Assembly: GCF_900169305.1 (NCBI RefSeq)
Contig: NZ_FWDP01000004.1
Span: forward strand, 930,001-994,000
DNA length: 64,000 nucleotides
Direction of reading: 5' to 3'
Origin: Marinilactibacillus piezotolerans
Lineage (GTDB): Bacteria; Bacillota; Bacilli; Lactobacillales; Carnobacteriaceae_A
Shown here: in pieces, positions 35,496 through 43,524 of the stretch
How positions within the stretch are numbered: position 1 is the stretch's first letter
How the letters are laid out: the number at the start of each line of letters is the position of its first letter
Notes under the pieces: model-generated
The model's database searches: none
What the model was told of the DNA's origin: nothing
The model's input: the letters and a program-made list of their open reading frames with translations, nothing else
Translations under genes and position numbers: made by a program

Positions 35496-35980
35496 ATTGT
35501 TTATCATGTGAGATTGAGGCTGGATTCAGTGCTTTATTTCTCATTTTGCGATTTAACGTGCGCAGTTAAGGCTCTATTCGGCGTCTTATTTCTCTTGTCG
35601 CGATTTATCATGCACAATTACCGCTCTATTCAGTACTTTACTTCTCTTGTCGCGATTTATCGTGCACAATTACCGCTCTATTCAGCAATTTATTTCTCTT
35701 GTCGCGATTTATCATGCACAATTACCTCTCTATTCAGTGCTTTATTTCAAGTGTTGCGATTTATCATGCACAATTACCGCTCTATTCAGTACTTTACTTC
35801 TCTTGTCGCGATTTATCGTGCACAATTACCTCTCTATTCAGCATCTTATTTCTCCTGTCGCGATTTATCGTGCTCAATGAAGACTTGGTTCAGTATCTAA
35901 TTTCTCAATTCAAAATTTAACGTTCACAATTATCTTGCAATTCAACGCTTTACTTTCTATCTCTCATTTAACAGCAGCAA
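35496..35980. repeat. Tandem array of a 52-bp repeat (about nine units)
   Basis: The word GCGATTTA recurs at 35548, 35600, 35652, 35704, 35756, 35808 and 35860, each exactly 52 bp apart, with degenerate in-phase copies at 35496, 35912 and about 35964. The unit carries TCGCGATTTATC, TGCACAATTACC and CTCTATTCAG blocks; inner units differ by a few bases, outer ones decay. The period is not a multiple of three, yet frames stay open (up to 130 codons at 35508-35900) without a ribosome binding site, so I treat it as non-coding. It fills the space between the terminators of two convergent genes. Confidence 0.95.
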
Positions 35981-36012
35981 CCCAACGCTCAGTTAAGTTA
36001 CGCTCAAACAAA

Positions 36013-36948
36013 TCAGTATTCTTTTCTTCTTAGATACACATAAGTAACTAAACCGAGCAGAATGGCGAAGACAACAACACCAATCGAACCGTAAGGAGAG
36101 TCGGATCCCAGCAAACCGCCTGTATTGATCCCCCATAGACTGAAAATCAGTGTAGGTATAGTAATGACCAGTTGGGCAGAATCTAGGTATTCCATAATAC
36201 TATTCAGTTTGTTGTCAATAATTTCAGAAATCAACCCACTAGTTGAATTGATCAAATCGCTGTAGAGGTCTACTAGCTTTTCTGTCTTTTTAATTTTCCT
36301 TTGAATCTCCTGAAATTGTCTTTCCTCTGTTACCATCTTCAAGAATAGGTCGTCTTCCATCAGAGCTTTGATTGTTTCCTTTTGGTCATCCAGTGTTTGT
36401 TCTAAAAATACCATGTCTCTTTCTGCATCGGACAGACGAATCAGAATGTCTCGCTTCGTACTCGAACGTGCCAGCTCATTAATTTCATCGATGGTTTTTT
36501 TTAAACGATTCAATTCTATAACGTATAAATGATAGATATTAATGATACTGTCGACGATAAAGTCTCCTGGAGAAGCGTCTTCTTCTAAGTTAAGTTTGAC
36601 AGAAGGTTTGACCAATTCGTCTTTCTCATCCGTGATGGTAATCAACACTTCCTCATTAAAAATATACGTAATCGGATATAATCCTTTCTCAATGGAGTGT
36701 GGCTTATTCAAACGGTAGTTGATCAATACTAAGTATAAGCAATCTCCTAACACGGTTGAATCAAAGCGTTCGATTTCTGTTATGTTTTCCGGAAAATAAC
36801 TGTTCACGAACATATCCCTTGGAATATCATACTGATCCGAAAATTTCTCAATTTCTGTACTGGTCGGATTCTTGATCGCTATCCAATCAGCATCCTCTGG
36901 TCGCCCAGTCGCTATTTTATCATCTGAAATATTGTAGTAAGCAATCAT
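36013..36948 (-). CDS. CorA-like divalent cation transporter
   Basis: Membrane protein of 311 residues of the CorA/ZntB superfamily. A cytoplasmic alpha/beta domain (about 1-130) is followed by long helices (about 140-255) and two C-terminal membrane segments. The signature at the end of the first segment is GIN in SLWGINTGGLLG instead of the GMN of classical Mg2+ channels; this variant occurs in ZntB and distant CorA proteins (known). The C-terminus ends in basic residues (LRRKEY). AGGAG lies 8 nt before the ATG. Single-gene unit. The ion could be Mg2+, Zn2+ or Co2+. Confidence 0.88.
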   Translation of the reverse strand: MIAYYNISDDKIATGRPEDADWIAIKNPTSTEIEKFSDQYDIPRDMFVNSYFPENITEIERFDSTVLGDCLYLVLINYRLNKPHSIEKGLYPITYIFNEEVLITITDEKDELVKPSVKLNLEEDASPGDFIVDSIINIYHLYVIELNRLKKTIDEINELARSSTKRDILIRLSDAERDMVFLEQTLDDQKETIKALMEDDLFLKMVTEERQFQEIQRKIKKTEKLVDLYSDLINSTSGLISEIIDNKLNSIMEYLDSAQLVITIPTLIFSLWGINTGGLLGSDSPYGSIGVVVFAILLGLVTYVYLRRKEY

Positions 36949-37053
36949 TTTAGTACTCCTAATCTGTATTCAGTCATTATTTATTCATTATCTCATGTTT
37001 TCCAAAAAATAAAAAACTGAAGACATTGAGGGCACCTACGTAACTCTCTCCCA

Positions 37054-37620
37054 TTACAGTTGAATGGTTTGATGAATGGATTTCATTGTTTGATCAAAAT
37101 AGGTTTCTGGATCCTGATGACTCTGTGACTTCCACTCAAATGCTGCTCCAACCAGCATCCAACTTAATAATGAGGCTGTATTCTCAAGCTCACTTTGTTT
37201 TTTAAATTGGAATCTCGGTTTTAATATTTCAAGCAAAACTTGTTTCACTTCGACTCTTAAAATATCATCTGTATTTGCAGTCATTTCAGTATAGTTTCTG
37301 GAGCAGGTATCAGATAGTTTATGATGAAACCGGGTTAATGAAAGAAAAATGTTTTTTAAGGTATTTTCACAAAACGTTTTGTTCTCGTCTAACTCCATTT
37401 TCACATGCTGCAGCAGTCCCTCTTTGGTTGCTACTTCAAATAATTCATACTTGTCTGCAAAGTGATCATAAAATGTAGCCCGATTGATCATCGCTGTCGT
37501 TGTTATATCGCTGACTCGAATAGAATCGAACCGCTTTGTTTGCATTAATAAGTTAAATGACTCAATGATTGATTTTCTTGTTTTGACTTTTCGTATGTCA
37601 ATAGTTCCTGTGTTTTGCAT
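37054..37620 (-). CDS. TetR/AcrR-family transcriptional regulator
   Basis: Repressor-type regulator of 188 residues. The N-terminal helix-turn-helix lies at about 10-57, with VSDITTTAMINRATFYDHFA as its turn and recognition helix; the rest is an all-helical ligand/dimerisation domain. The frame is open from 37686, but AGGAG lies 7-8 nt before the ATG at 37620, giving the usual short tail before the first helix. It is divergent from the FMN reductase gene, so it probably controls that gene and itself through the inverted repeats in the shared region. Confidence 0.9.
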   Translation of the reverse strand: MQNTGTIDIRKVKTRKSIIESFNLLMQTKRFDSIRVSDITTTAMINRATFYDHFADKYELFEVATKEGLLQHVKMELDENKTFCENTLKNIFLSLTRFHHKLSDTCSRNYTEMTANTDDILRVEVKQVLLEILKPRFQFKKQSELENTASLLSWMLVGAAFEWKSQSHQDPETYFDQTMKSIHQTIQL

Positions 37621-37692
37621 TTTATCACTCCTATACTTTATCAACAGTTTTAAATTTTTGTCGTCTATCCAACAGTCTTGATACATTGTCGG

Positions 37693-37766
37693 TTGATACT
37701 TATAAAAAGTAAGTTATAATTTAAGTATACAACATGTATTAAAGAAATAACAGTTGTTTAAAACAA
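37693..37766 (+). promoter_or_regulatory. Promoter and candidate TetR operators before the FMN reductase
   Basis: TTGATA (37693-37698) and TATAAT (37715-37720), spacing 16. Two dyads follow: ATACA-aca-TGTAT at 37727-37739, at the start site, and TTGTT-TAA-AACAA at 37754-37766, just before the ribosome binding site. Confidence 0.65.
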
Positions 37767-37785
37767 TTTATAAGGAGAATGTATC

Positions 37786-38352
37786 ATGACTGATCAATTA
37801 AAAATCGGTATCATTTTAGGAAGCACTCGACAAGGACGCGTAAGTACACAAGTTGGACAATGGGCAAAAGAATTTGCCGACCAGAGACAAGATGCACACT
37901 ACGAAATTGTTGATATTGCAGATTACGATCTTCCATTTGTTGGAACAACTGATGGGAACGAGCCTGGGCTTATGAAATGGGCGGATAAAATCAATGAGTT
38001 AGATGCTTTTGTATTCGTTGTTGCAGAGTATAACCACAGTATTACAGGCGCATTGAAAAATGCTTTGGACAGCGCTCCGCAAACTGCTTGGCATAATAAA
38101 GCAGCGGGCATAATGAGTTACGGTTCTACTGGTGGCGCTCGTGCCGCTGAGCATTTACGCGGCATTTTAGGCGAGTTAATGGTGGCTGATGTACGTGTTC
38201 ATCCAACGTTCTCTCTTTTTACAGATTTTGAAAACTTCTCAACCTTCAAACCAGCAGCACTTCATGCAGAAAATATGACTGCGCTACTTGACCAAGTAAA
38301 CACTTGGGGACATGCGCTGAGCACTGTTAGAGCATTACCTGTAAATGCATAA
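37786..38352 (+). CDS. NAD(P)H-dependent FMN reductase/azoreductase-type flavoprotein
   Basis: Flavodoxin-fold oxidoreductase of 188 residues. The FMN phosphate loop is GSTRQGRVST (about 12-21), and EYNHSITGALKNALD (about 84-98) is the conserved FMN ring-binding segment of the NADPH_FMN reductase family. AAGGAG lies 7-8 nt before the ATG. Such enzymes reduce quinones, azo dyes or flavin; with the divergent TetR regulator it looks like an inducible detoxification unit. The inducer is unknown. Confidence 0.92.
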   Translation: MTDQLKIGIILGSTRQGRVSTQVGQWAKEFADQRQDAHYEIVDIADYDLPFVGTTDGNEPGLMKWADKINELDAFVFVVAEYNHSITGALKNALDSAPQTAWHNKAAGIMSYGSTGGARAAEHLRGILGELMVADVRVHPTFSLFTDFENFSTFKPAALHAENMTALLDQVNTWGHALSTVRALPVNA

Positions 38353-38375
38353 ATGAATAACTGGTTCACCTACTA

Positions 38376-38406
38376 AGACTTGTCTAAACGACAAGTCTTT
38401 TTTTTG
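38376..38406 (+). terminator. Rho-independent terminator of the FMN reductase
   Basis: AGACTTGTC (38376-38384) pairs with GACAAGTCT (38390-38398), followed by eight T. Confidence 0.92.
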
Positions 38407-38409
38407 CAC

Positions 38410-38446
38410 CAAAAAAAGAGACCGGGACATAAATCCCAGCCTCTTT
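38410..38446 (-). terminator. Terminator of nox
   Basis: On the minus strand AAAGAGGCTGGGA pairs with TCCCGGTCTCTTT (with wobbles), followed by a T run. It is separate from the oppositely directed terminator beside it. Confidence 0.85.
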
Positions 38447-38464
38447 GTATTGAATTCAGTTGAA

Positions 38465-39841
38465 TTAGTTAGATCCAGCGTTCATTGATTCTTGTTCAAT
38501 CTCAGCTTCGTGTGCCATTGCTGCTTGACCTAATAGGTTCAAGTAGTTCCAAGGACGGTCGAATACTGGTTGGAAGAAGAAGTCAACTAGAGCTAAGTCT
38601 TCGATTGTCATTTTGTTTTGAATAGCCAATGACAATGTGTTCGCTGATTGAGTGATGTCGTATTTAGACATTACTTGTCCACCAACGATACGTTTAGTTC
38701 CAACTTCGTATACAAGTTTCATCATAATTTTTTCGTTTGTCGGCATGAATTCTGGACGGTAGTTATCTTCAAACATAACCGCACGAGTTTCAAGTCCCAT
38801 AACAGGTGCAGAGTTTTCACTTACACCAGTTGAACCAATGTTCCAACCGAACAAGTAAAGTCCTGAAGTAGATTGAGTTCCTCTGTATTCTAGAGTAGGT
38901 TCTTTGATATTTTTACCGACTAATAGTCCCATACGAACAGCGTTAGTTGCTAATGGAATATAAGCGTGTCCGCCAGTTGGATTGTAGTTCACTGCACAGC
39001 TGTCTCCAGCTGCAAATACGTCTGGATTGCTTGTACGCATATAGTTATCAACGATGATAGCACCGTTACCTAGCATGTCTACTTGACCTTTGACTAGTTC
39101 AGTGTTTGGACGGAATCCAACACATAGGATAACCATATCAGATTCGTATTCTCCGCCAGAAGTTTGAACAGTTGTTGTTCCATCTTCGTTATCTACAAAT
39201 CCTTTAACCATTTCGTTTAATTGGATTTTAACACCGCGGTTTCTTAAGTCGTCTTCTAAAACTGAAGTGAATTCAGGATCTAGATATTTGTTTAAGATAC
39301 GGTCAAGTCCATCTACTAATGTTACTTCTTTACCATCTTCAGCAAATGCTTCAACAAGCTCGATACCAATGTATCCTCCGCCTACAACAGTGATACGTTT
39401 TTTGTCATCTTTACGTCTGATGATTTCTTGTGCTTGGTTATAGTTTTTACATAAAACAACGTTATCGCTTTGGATTCCATCGATTGGAGGAATAATTGGC
39501 CATGAACCAGTTGTAACGACTAATTTGTCGAAAGTATCTTGAGTTTCTTCGCCAGTTTTTAGATCTTTTACAGTTAACGTTTTGCCTTCTGTATCGATAT
39601 CTAAAACATCATGTTCCATTTTTACGTCTGCACCAAATGATGCTAATTCGTCAGGGTTTGAGTAGAATAATCCTTCAGGGTCTTTAACAACTCCGCCAAC
39701 GTATAGAGCGATACCGCATGATAGGAAAGAAACATTGTCATTTCTTTCATATACAGTAACTTCTGCATCAGGATTTTCCGTTAAAATAGTTTTGACAGCT
39801 GACGTTCCAGCATGCGTACAACCTACTACTACTACTTTCAT
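38465..39841 (-). CDS. nox: NADH oxidase (CoA-disulfide reductase family, probably H2O-forming)
   Basis: Flavoprotein of 458 residues that oxidises NADH with oxygen. The FAD fold reads VVVVGCTHAGTSAV; the single redox-active cysteine is C42 in VSFLSCGIALYVGG; the NADH fold is ITVVGGGYIGIELVEAFAEDG; the FAD ribityl motif is PDVFAAGDSCAV. The sequence fits the Nox-2 enzymes of streptococci and enterococci that reduce O2 to water and regenerate NAD+. AGGAGG lies 8 nt before the ATG. The upstream region is long, with a promoter at 40100-40127 and a Rex-like site at 39868-39885. Confidence 0.94.
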   Translation of the reverse strand: MKVVVVGCTHAGTSAVKTILTENPDAEVTVYERNDNVSFLSCGIALYVGGVVKDPEGLFYSNPDELASFGADVKMEHDVLDIDTEGKTLTVKDLKTGEETQDTFDKLVVTTGSWPIIPPIDGIQSDNVVLCKNYNQAQEIIRRKDDKKRITVVGGGYIGIELVEAFAEDGKEVTLVDGLDRILNKYLDPEFTSVLEDDLRNRGVKIQLNEMVKGFVDNEDGTTTVQTSGGEYESDMVILCVGFRPNTELVKGQVDMLGNGAIIVDNYMRTSNPDVFAAGDSCAVNYNPTGGHAYIPLATNAVRMGLLVGKNIKEPTLEYRGTQSTSGLYLFGWNIGSTGVSENSAPVMGLETRAVMFEDNYRPEFMPTNEKIMMKLVYEVGTKRIVGGQVMSKYDITQSANTLSLAIQNKMTIEDLALVDFFFQPVFDRPWNYLNLLGQAAMAHEAEIEQESMNAGSN

Positions 39842-39867
39842 TCTCTATTTCCTCCTAGAAAAGTCTA

Positions 39868-39885
39868 TTGTGTTTTCTTTAACAA
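39868..39885 (-). promoter_or_regulatory. Rex-like operator near nox
   Basis: TTGTGTT-TTCT-TTAACAA, read on the plus strand, matches 11 of 14 defined positions of the Rex consensus TTGTGAA-N4-TTCACAA. It ends about 27 bp before the nox start. Redox control of nox by Rex is common in Gram-positives, but this match is imperfect. Confidence 0.4.
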
Positions 39886-40099
39886 CGAAGAACAGAGAGA
39901 TATCAGGCCGAAAGTTACCAAATTCACAATTCAGAACAGAAATGTTTAATAGAAATGTGTGTGCATTCCAAAAAACACAGTCCTTTGAATAATGACATGG
40001 AAACCATTCGATTATATAAGTCTTGCTTTCATATCCCTTACCCGGTGATCTTCTGCACTAGTTATAGATGAAAACAACATAACTGTTATTTTCATTTTA

Positions 40100-40127
40100 A
40101 TTATACTCCTGATAGCATAAATTACAA
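40100..40127 (-). promoter_or_regulatory. Promoter directed toward nox
   Basis: On the minus strand TTGTAA (40122-40127) and TATAAT (40100-40105) are 16 bp apart. No other leftward gene lies between this site and nox, 250 bp away. Confidence 0.6.
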
Positions 40128-40480
40128 GAGGTTTGCTCAAATTTATTCAAATAACAATCTTTATTCTTGTTTTTTTACGCTCAATCACTTATTTATAATA
40201 AGTAGATTGTATTTTTTTCTAATAACCTCCCCTGGTACTCTATTTTAAAATGATTATTTTATTTCTTCTATTGACTGAATCACTGCCATTTAATCAGCAG
40301 CAATGTCAAATAGAGCACAAAGAGGTCTTGTACATGAAAACGAATCACTTTCTAACCCCGAAACCACTTTGTTTCTGAAAAATAACTGATGAAATCTAAT
40401 AATAAGATTGTTATAATGAGAAACGTTTTCTACCTTTATCTTAAGTTATGAATTTTTCATTATAAGAACGGAGTATGTTT

Positions 40481-40962
40481 ATGGAACAAAACCTGCCTGC
40501 CAATCGGTTGCATGATAAGGTTATTCGATACGATAAAACCGAAAGCATCATCAGTGGTATATTTTTGATCATAGCTGGTGCATTGCTGGTTGTCGCTACC
40601 CTTTATTTTGACTGGCCGACTTGGCTGAATTACATATGGATCACTGCATCAATTGTGATTTCTCTTATTGATTATCTGATATTACCTGCTTTAAGACTGC
40701 GTTCGATTCGCTATGAAGTCCACCCGACCTATTTAGAAATTTTAGAAGGGGTCTTTTCCGGTCTCGTGAATTGATTCCGATCGAAAGAATCCAGCATGTA
40801 GAAATCAAAGACGGTCCTATTTCAAGGAAATACCATGTTCAAAGTGTGAAAGTTACTACAGCAGGGACTAATCATGAGATTCCTCTATTGTTAGAAGACG
40901 ATGCTCAACGCCTTCATGATCAAATCGTGCAGTTAATCAAGGAGGGACAGTATGACCTTTGA
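40481..40962 (+). pseudogene. YdbS-like bacterial PH-domain membrane protein, broken by a 1-nt frameshift
   Basis: The N-terminal part, with two membrane segments, ends at a TGA at 40772-40774 after EILEGVFSGLVN. The rest of the domain (LIPIERIQHVEIKDGPISRK) continues in another frame to 40962. One extra T in the TTTT run at 40754-40757 would read EGVFFRSRELIPIERIQ, exactly the bPH2 pattern seen in the third gene of this operon (KKGIWFRKQITIPILRIQ). So this is one gene of about 160 residues with a single-base deletion: a recent pseudogene, a slippage-prone tract, or a base-calling error. The start at 40481 has GGAG 7 nt upstream. It overlaps the next gene by 11 bp. Confidence 0.88.
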
Positions 40963-42544
40963 TAAACAGAGATTACATAAAAAGACCTTGATTGCCAAAC
41001 CGCTTATTCGTTTTTTAAGTTTTATTGGTCCACTTATCGTTATCTTACTGTTCAATTTTCCTGATTTAACAGATATCACCAGTTTTGAAACCTTTTTGGA
41101 TGAATTCCTAAGCTATGCAGTGATTGTTATTCCCATTATCATCCTGGTTATTGTTGGTGAGCTGGTCCAATTCTTCCGGACTTATTATTGGGTTGACGGG
41201 AATCGAATTGTTTTAGAGTCAGGATTATTTGTAAGAAAACAGCAGGATATCCAGATCAATCGTATACAAAGCATCGATACTTCAGAACCGGTCATTCACC
41301 GATTACTGCATTTAACAAAGGTGATTATTAAGACACCAGGGAAAGGCATTACCTTGGATGCTATGTCTCAGGCTCAGTATGAAGAACTATCCCGTTATTT
41401 GAATGACTTAAAGCATCATTTGAAGCAAGAAACAGCAGCTGAAGAAACGCCCAATGAAGATGCGTTCTACGGTGAAACAATCTCAGCAAATCACACATTT
41501 TCATCCGATCCATCTGATAAGCTGGTCACTGAACCCGCAGCTGATGAAGAAACTGAAACACTGTATCACCTTTCTGTTTTAGATATTATAAAAATGACAC
41601 TCATGAGCGGAAGCTTTTTCAGTGGAGTTGCTGTCTTACTTGTTGGACTAGAATTTTTAACGGACGCCCTGCCGATTGATGCTTTATTTTCAAGTGCTGA
41701 ATCCTTCGTTTTAAGTACTTCTATCTTATTGTTGATCCTGATTTTTATACTGATGGTTGTGGCCGTCTATCTCCTGGCAATAGCTGCAACAGTTATAAAA
41801 AATTACAATTTTACAGTAAAACGGACAGGAAATTTTCTGATTATTAAAAAAGGATTGTTTGAAACGAAAAGTCAAACTGTGAACTTGAAAAATATCCAGT
41901 CACTGGAAGAGGAACAGAATTGGATCCACAGTATACTTGGATTTACATCTTTTTTTGTATCCATTACCAGCGACTCAAAAACGGATAATAAAAATGCAGA
42001 GTCTGAGGACTTTGGGAAAATCAACCTTTTCCCATTGATAAAAAAACAGGCGCTCATTCCAATATTAACGGATTGTTTACCGAACTATCAGTTTAGCCCA
42101 GCAGTTCCAAAAGCGCCTAGAAGGTCGTATAGACGCTTTATCCAAATCCCTATTATATTCTGGGGTCTGGTTGCTGCAGCGGTCAGCTACTGGTTGTGGA
42201 GCTGGGTATGGGTGGCCTGGCTGCTGATTCTCCTTCTTTACTTGATCTATGGTTACCGAGCGATCAAACTAACCGGTTTTGCTCTTAATCAAGAGGAAGT
42301 GACCATCCAGACAGCTACTCTTTTTGGTGTCACTCAATCCTATATTCGAAAAGAACGCATTTTAAGTATGAAAGTCAAACAGACGCCATTTTTAAAACGA
42401 GTTCGCTTGTGTAAATTATCGTTTTCTGCGGCTATGGGCGATGCTAGTCAAACCTATCAATTGGATTTCATTGAAGAATCCGATGGTTTTATCCTGTTCA
42501 ACTGGTTCAAGAAAGAGGGAGGTTCTGCAGATGAGAACAACTAA
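40952..42544 (+). CDS. YdbT-like membrane protein with repeated bacterial PH domains
   Basis: Membrane protein of 530 residues with three bPH2 (PF03703-type) modules between paired membrane segments. Module starts are visible at YYWVDGNRIVLESGLFVRKQ (about 88-107), NFTVKRTGNFLIIKKGLFET and LNQEEVTIQTATLF, each followed by an I-x-R/K-x-x-I/L-S strand. Membrane pairs lie at about 20-65, 210-275 and 395-440. AAGGAGGG lies 6 nt before the ATG, inside the upstream gene. In Bacillus the ydbST pair belongs to the SigW envelope-stress regulon and helps resist antimicrobials (known); the same role here is inference. Confidence 0.88.
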   Translation: MTFDKQRLHKKTLIAKPLIRFLSFIGPLIVILLFNFPDLTDITSFETFLDEFLSYAVIVIPIIILVIVGELVQFFRTYYWVDGNRIVLESGLFVRKQQDIQINRIQSIDTSEPVIHRLLHLTKVIIKTPGKGITLDAMSQAQYEELSRYLNDLKHHLKQETAAEETPNEDAFYGETISANHTFSSDPSDKLVTEPAADEETETLYHLSVLDIIKMTLMSGSFFSGVAVLLVGLEFLTDALPIDALFSSAESFVLSTSILLLILIFILMVVAVYLLAIAATVIKNYNFTVKRTGNFLIIKKGLFETKSQTVNLKNIQSLEEEQNWIHSILGFTSFFVSITSDSKTDNKNAESEDFGKINLFPLIKKQALIPILTDCLPNYQFSPAVPKAPRRSYRRFIQIPIIFWGLVAAAVSYWLWSWVWVAWLLILLLYLIYGYRAIKLTGFALNQEEVTIQTATLFGVTQSYIRKERILSMKVKQTPFLKRVRLCKLSFSAAMGDASQTYQLDFIEESDGFILFNWFKKEGGSADENN

Positions 42545-43004
42545 AACAATTAATCCAGCAGTAGTAAAATATTGGAGAATCAAAGCCGTGATTCAAAGTA
42601 TCATCGTAATAATCGTAGTCTTCATAATATTAAACGTTATAGAATTTTTCATGGATGCCAGTATTCCTGAATGGATTACCATTCCAATTTATGTACTAAC
42701 TGTATTGGATTGTTTATATGACATTACCCTAGCACCCTCCTTAAAACAAAAGTTTTGGCAATATGGATTCAGTGACGACCGGATTCTTCTAAAAAAAGGT
42801 ATCTGGTTCAGAAAGCAGATCACCATTCCGATTCTGCGTATTCAAAATGTAGAAACAAAAATCGGGCCTATCGCAAAAACCATGAACCTTGCCTCATTAG
42901 AGATTACAACGGCAGCAACAGATTATACTTTTCCAGAAATGAATATCGAAGAAGCTGAACACCTGCAGAAACAGATCCAAAAACAAATCGAACAAACAGT
43001 ATAA
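42531..43004 (+). CDS. YdbS-like bacterial PH-domain membrane protein
   Basis: Protein of 157 residues: two membrane segments (about 20-42 and 48-68) followed by one bPH2 module with GIWFRKQITIPILRIQNVET and an ITTAATDYTFPEM strand. The ATG at 42531 overlaps the upstream gene by 14 bp and has GGGAGG about 8 nt upstream. Longer in-frame starts lie deep in that gene and were rejected. It is the intact counterpart of the frameshifted first gene of the operon and could make that one dispensable. Confidence 0.88.
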   Translation: MRTTKTINPAVVKYWRIKAVIQSIIVIIVVFIILNVIEFFMDASIPEWITIPIYVLTVLDCLYDITLAPSLKQKFWQYGFSDDRILLKKGIWFRKQITIPILRIQNVETKIGPIAKTMNLASLEITTAATDYTFPEMNIEEAEHLQKQIQKQIEQTV

Positions 43005-43006
43005 AT

Positions 43007-43050
43007 AAAAGATCGAGTCCTTTTTTGAGAAAAGACTCGATCTTTTTATT
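43007..43050. terminator. Bidirectional terminator
   Basis: AAAAGATCGAGTC (43007-43019) pairs with GACTCGATCTTTT (43034-43046), with a T run to 43050. Confidence 0.9.
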
Positions 43051-43053
43051 TCA

Positions 43054-43341
43054 TTAATTTCCCCAATGAGGATTGTGGAATCCAATCAAATAGTAAAGAG
43101 ATATGTAAATAAAGTAAATTGTTCCAATAATGATCAGTACAGTTTTTGTTTTCTTACCTAATGCATCAAAAAAGGACAACCCCAAAACCAGCCCCATAGA
43201 CGCCATTCCAAAGTTCATTAGTATGTTATCCGGCGAGCTTTCATACTGTCGATTGATGATCAGGCTTGACCAAATAATGGCAACCATAACAACATAAACC
43301 ATTATTCTAACCAATTTAAAAATCTTTTTGTTCAGTCTTAT
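43054..43341 (-). CDS. Small membrane protein with three predicted segments; non-standard start
   Basis: Protein of unknown family. Three hydrophobic segments follow a basic N-terminus. Standard start codons in frame are a TTG at 43314 (86 residues) and an ATG at 43302, but neither has a ribosome binding site. AGGAGG at about 43349-43354 lies 8 nt before an in-frame ATA (43339-43341); starting there gives about 95 residues beginning RLNKKIFKLVRIMVYVV, a typical positive-inside start. An in-frame TAG just upstream excludes anything longer. I therefore give the ATA start, possibly a mutated ATG. No function is suggested; single-gene unit. Confidence 0.6.
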   Translation of the reverse strand: MRLNKKIFKLVRIMVYVVMVAIIWSSLIINRQYESSPDNILMNFGMASMGLVLGLSFFDALGKKTKTVLIIIGTIYFIYISLYYLIGFHNPHWGN

Positions 43342-43524
43342 TTGAATCTCCTCCTATTTCTGTAAGATACTAATCTATTCCAAAGGTTACTTTAATCATT
43401 TATGAATTGGACTAAATTTAACCACTACTATATCATAATAACTTAATTAAAACAGACTAAGACACAAGTCCAAAAAAATATGAACCTCATTATCTTATTA
43501 CGAGCAGATAACAAGGTTCATAAG

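Larger units (their letters stand above)
39842..40480. other. Regulatory intergenic region between nox and the PH-domain operon
   Basis: This 640-bp stretch holds the divergent promoters. On the minus strand the nox promoter would give a ~250-nt leader that begins almost at an ATG of a 27-codon frame (40095 down to 40012). On the plus strand an extended -10, TG-T-TATAAT (40409-40417), precedes the PH-domain operon, followed by the near-palindrome GAGAAACGTTTTCT (40418-40431). No further gene is visible. Confidence 0.55.

Noticed and set aside
35508-35920. Overlapping open frames of 73-130 codons with repetitive peptides
   Set aside because: They arise because a 52-bp repeat without stop codons rotates through all three frames; no ribosome binding site precedes them.
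35496-35980. CRISPR array
   Set aside because: The unit is 52 bp throughout with no unique spacers; the variable part is only ~15 bp and itself similar between units, and no cas genes are near.
15700-40055. TATCCCTTACC-S-GGTGAT shared between the levR upstream region and the nox upstream region
   Set aside because: An 18-mer with one mismatch is expected by chance a few times in a window of this size, and the surrounding structures differ.
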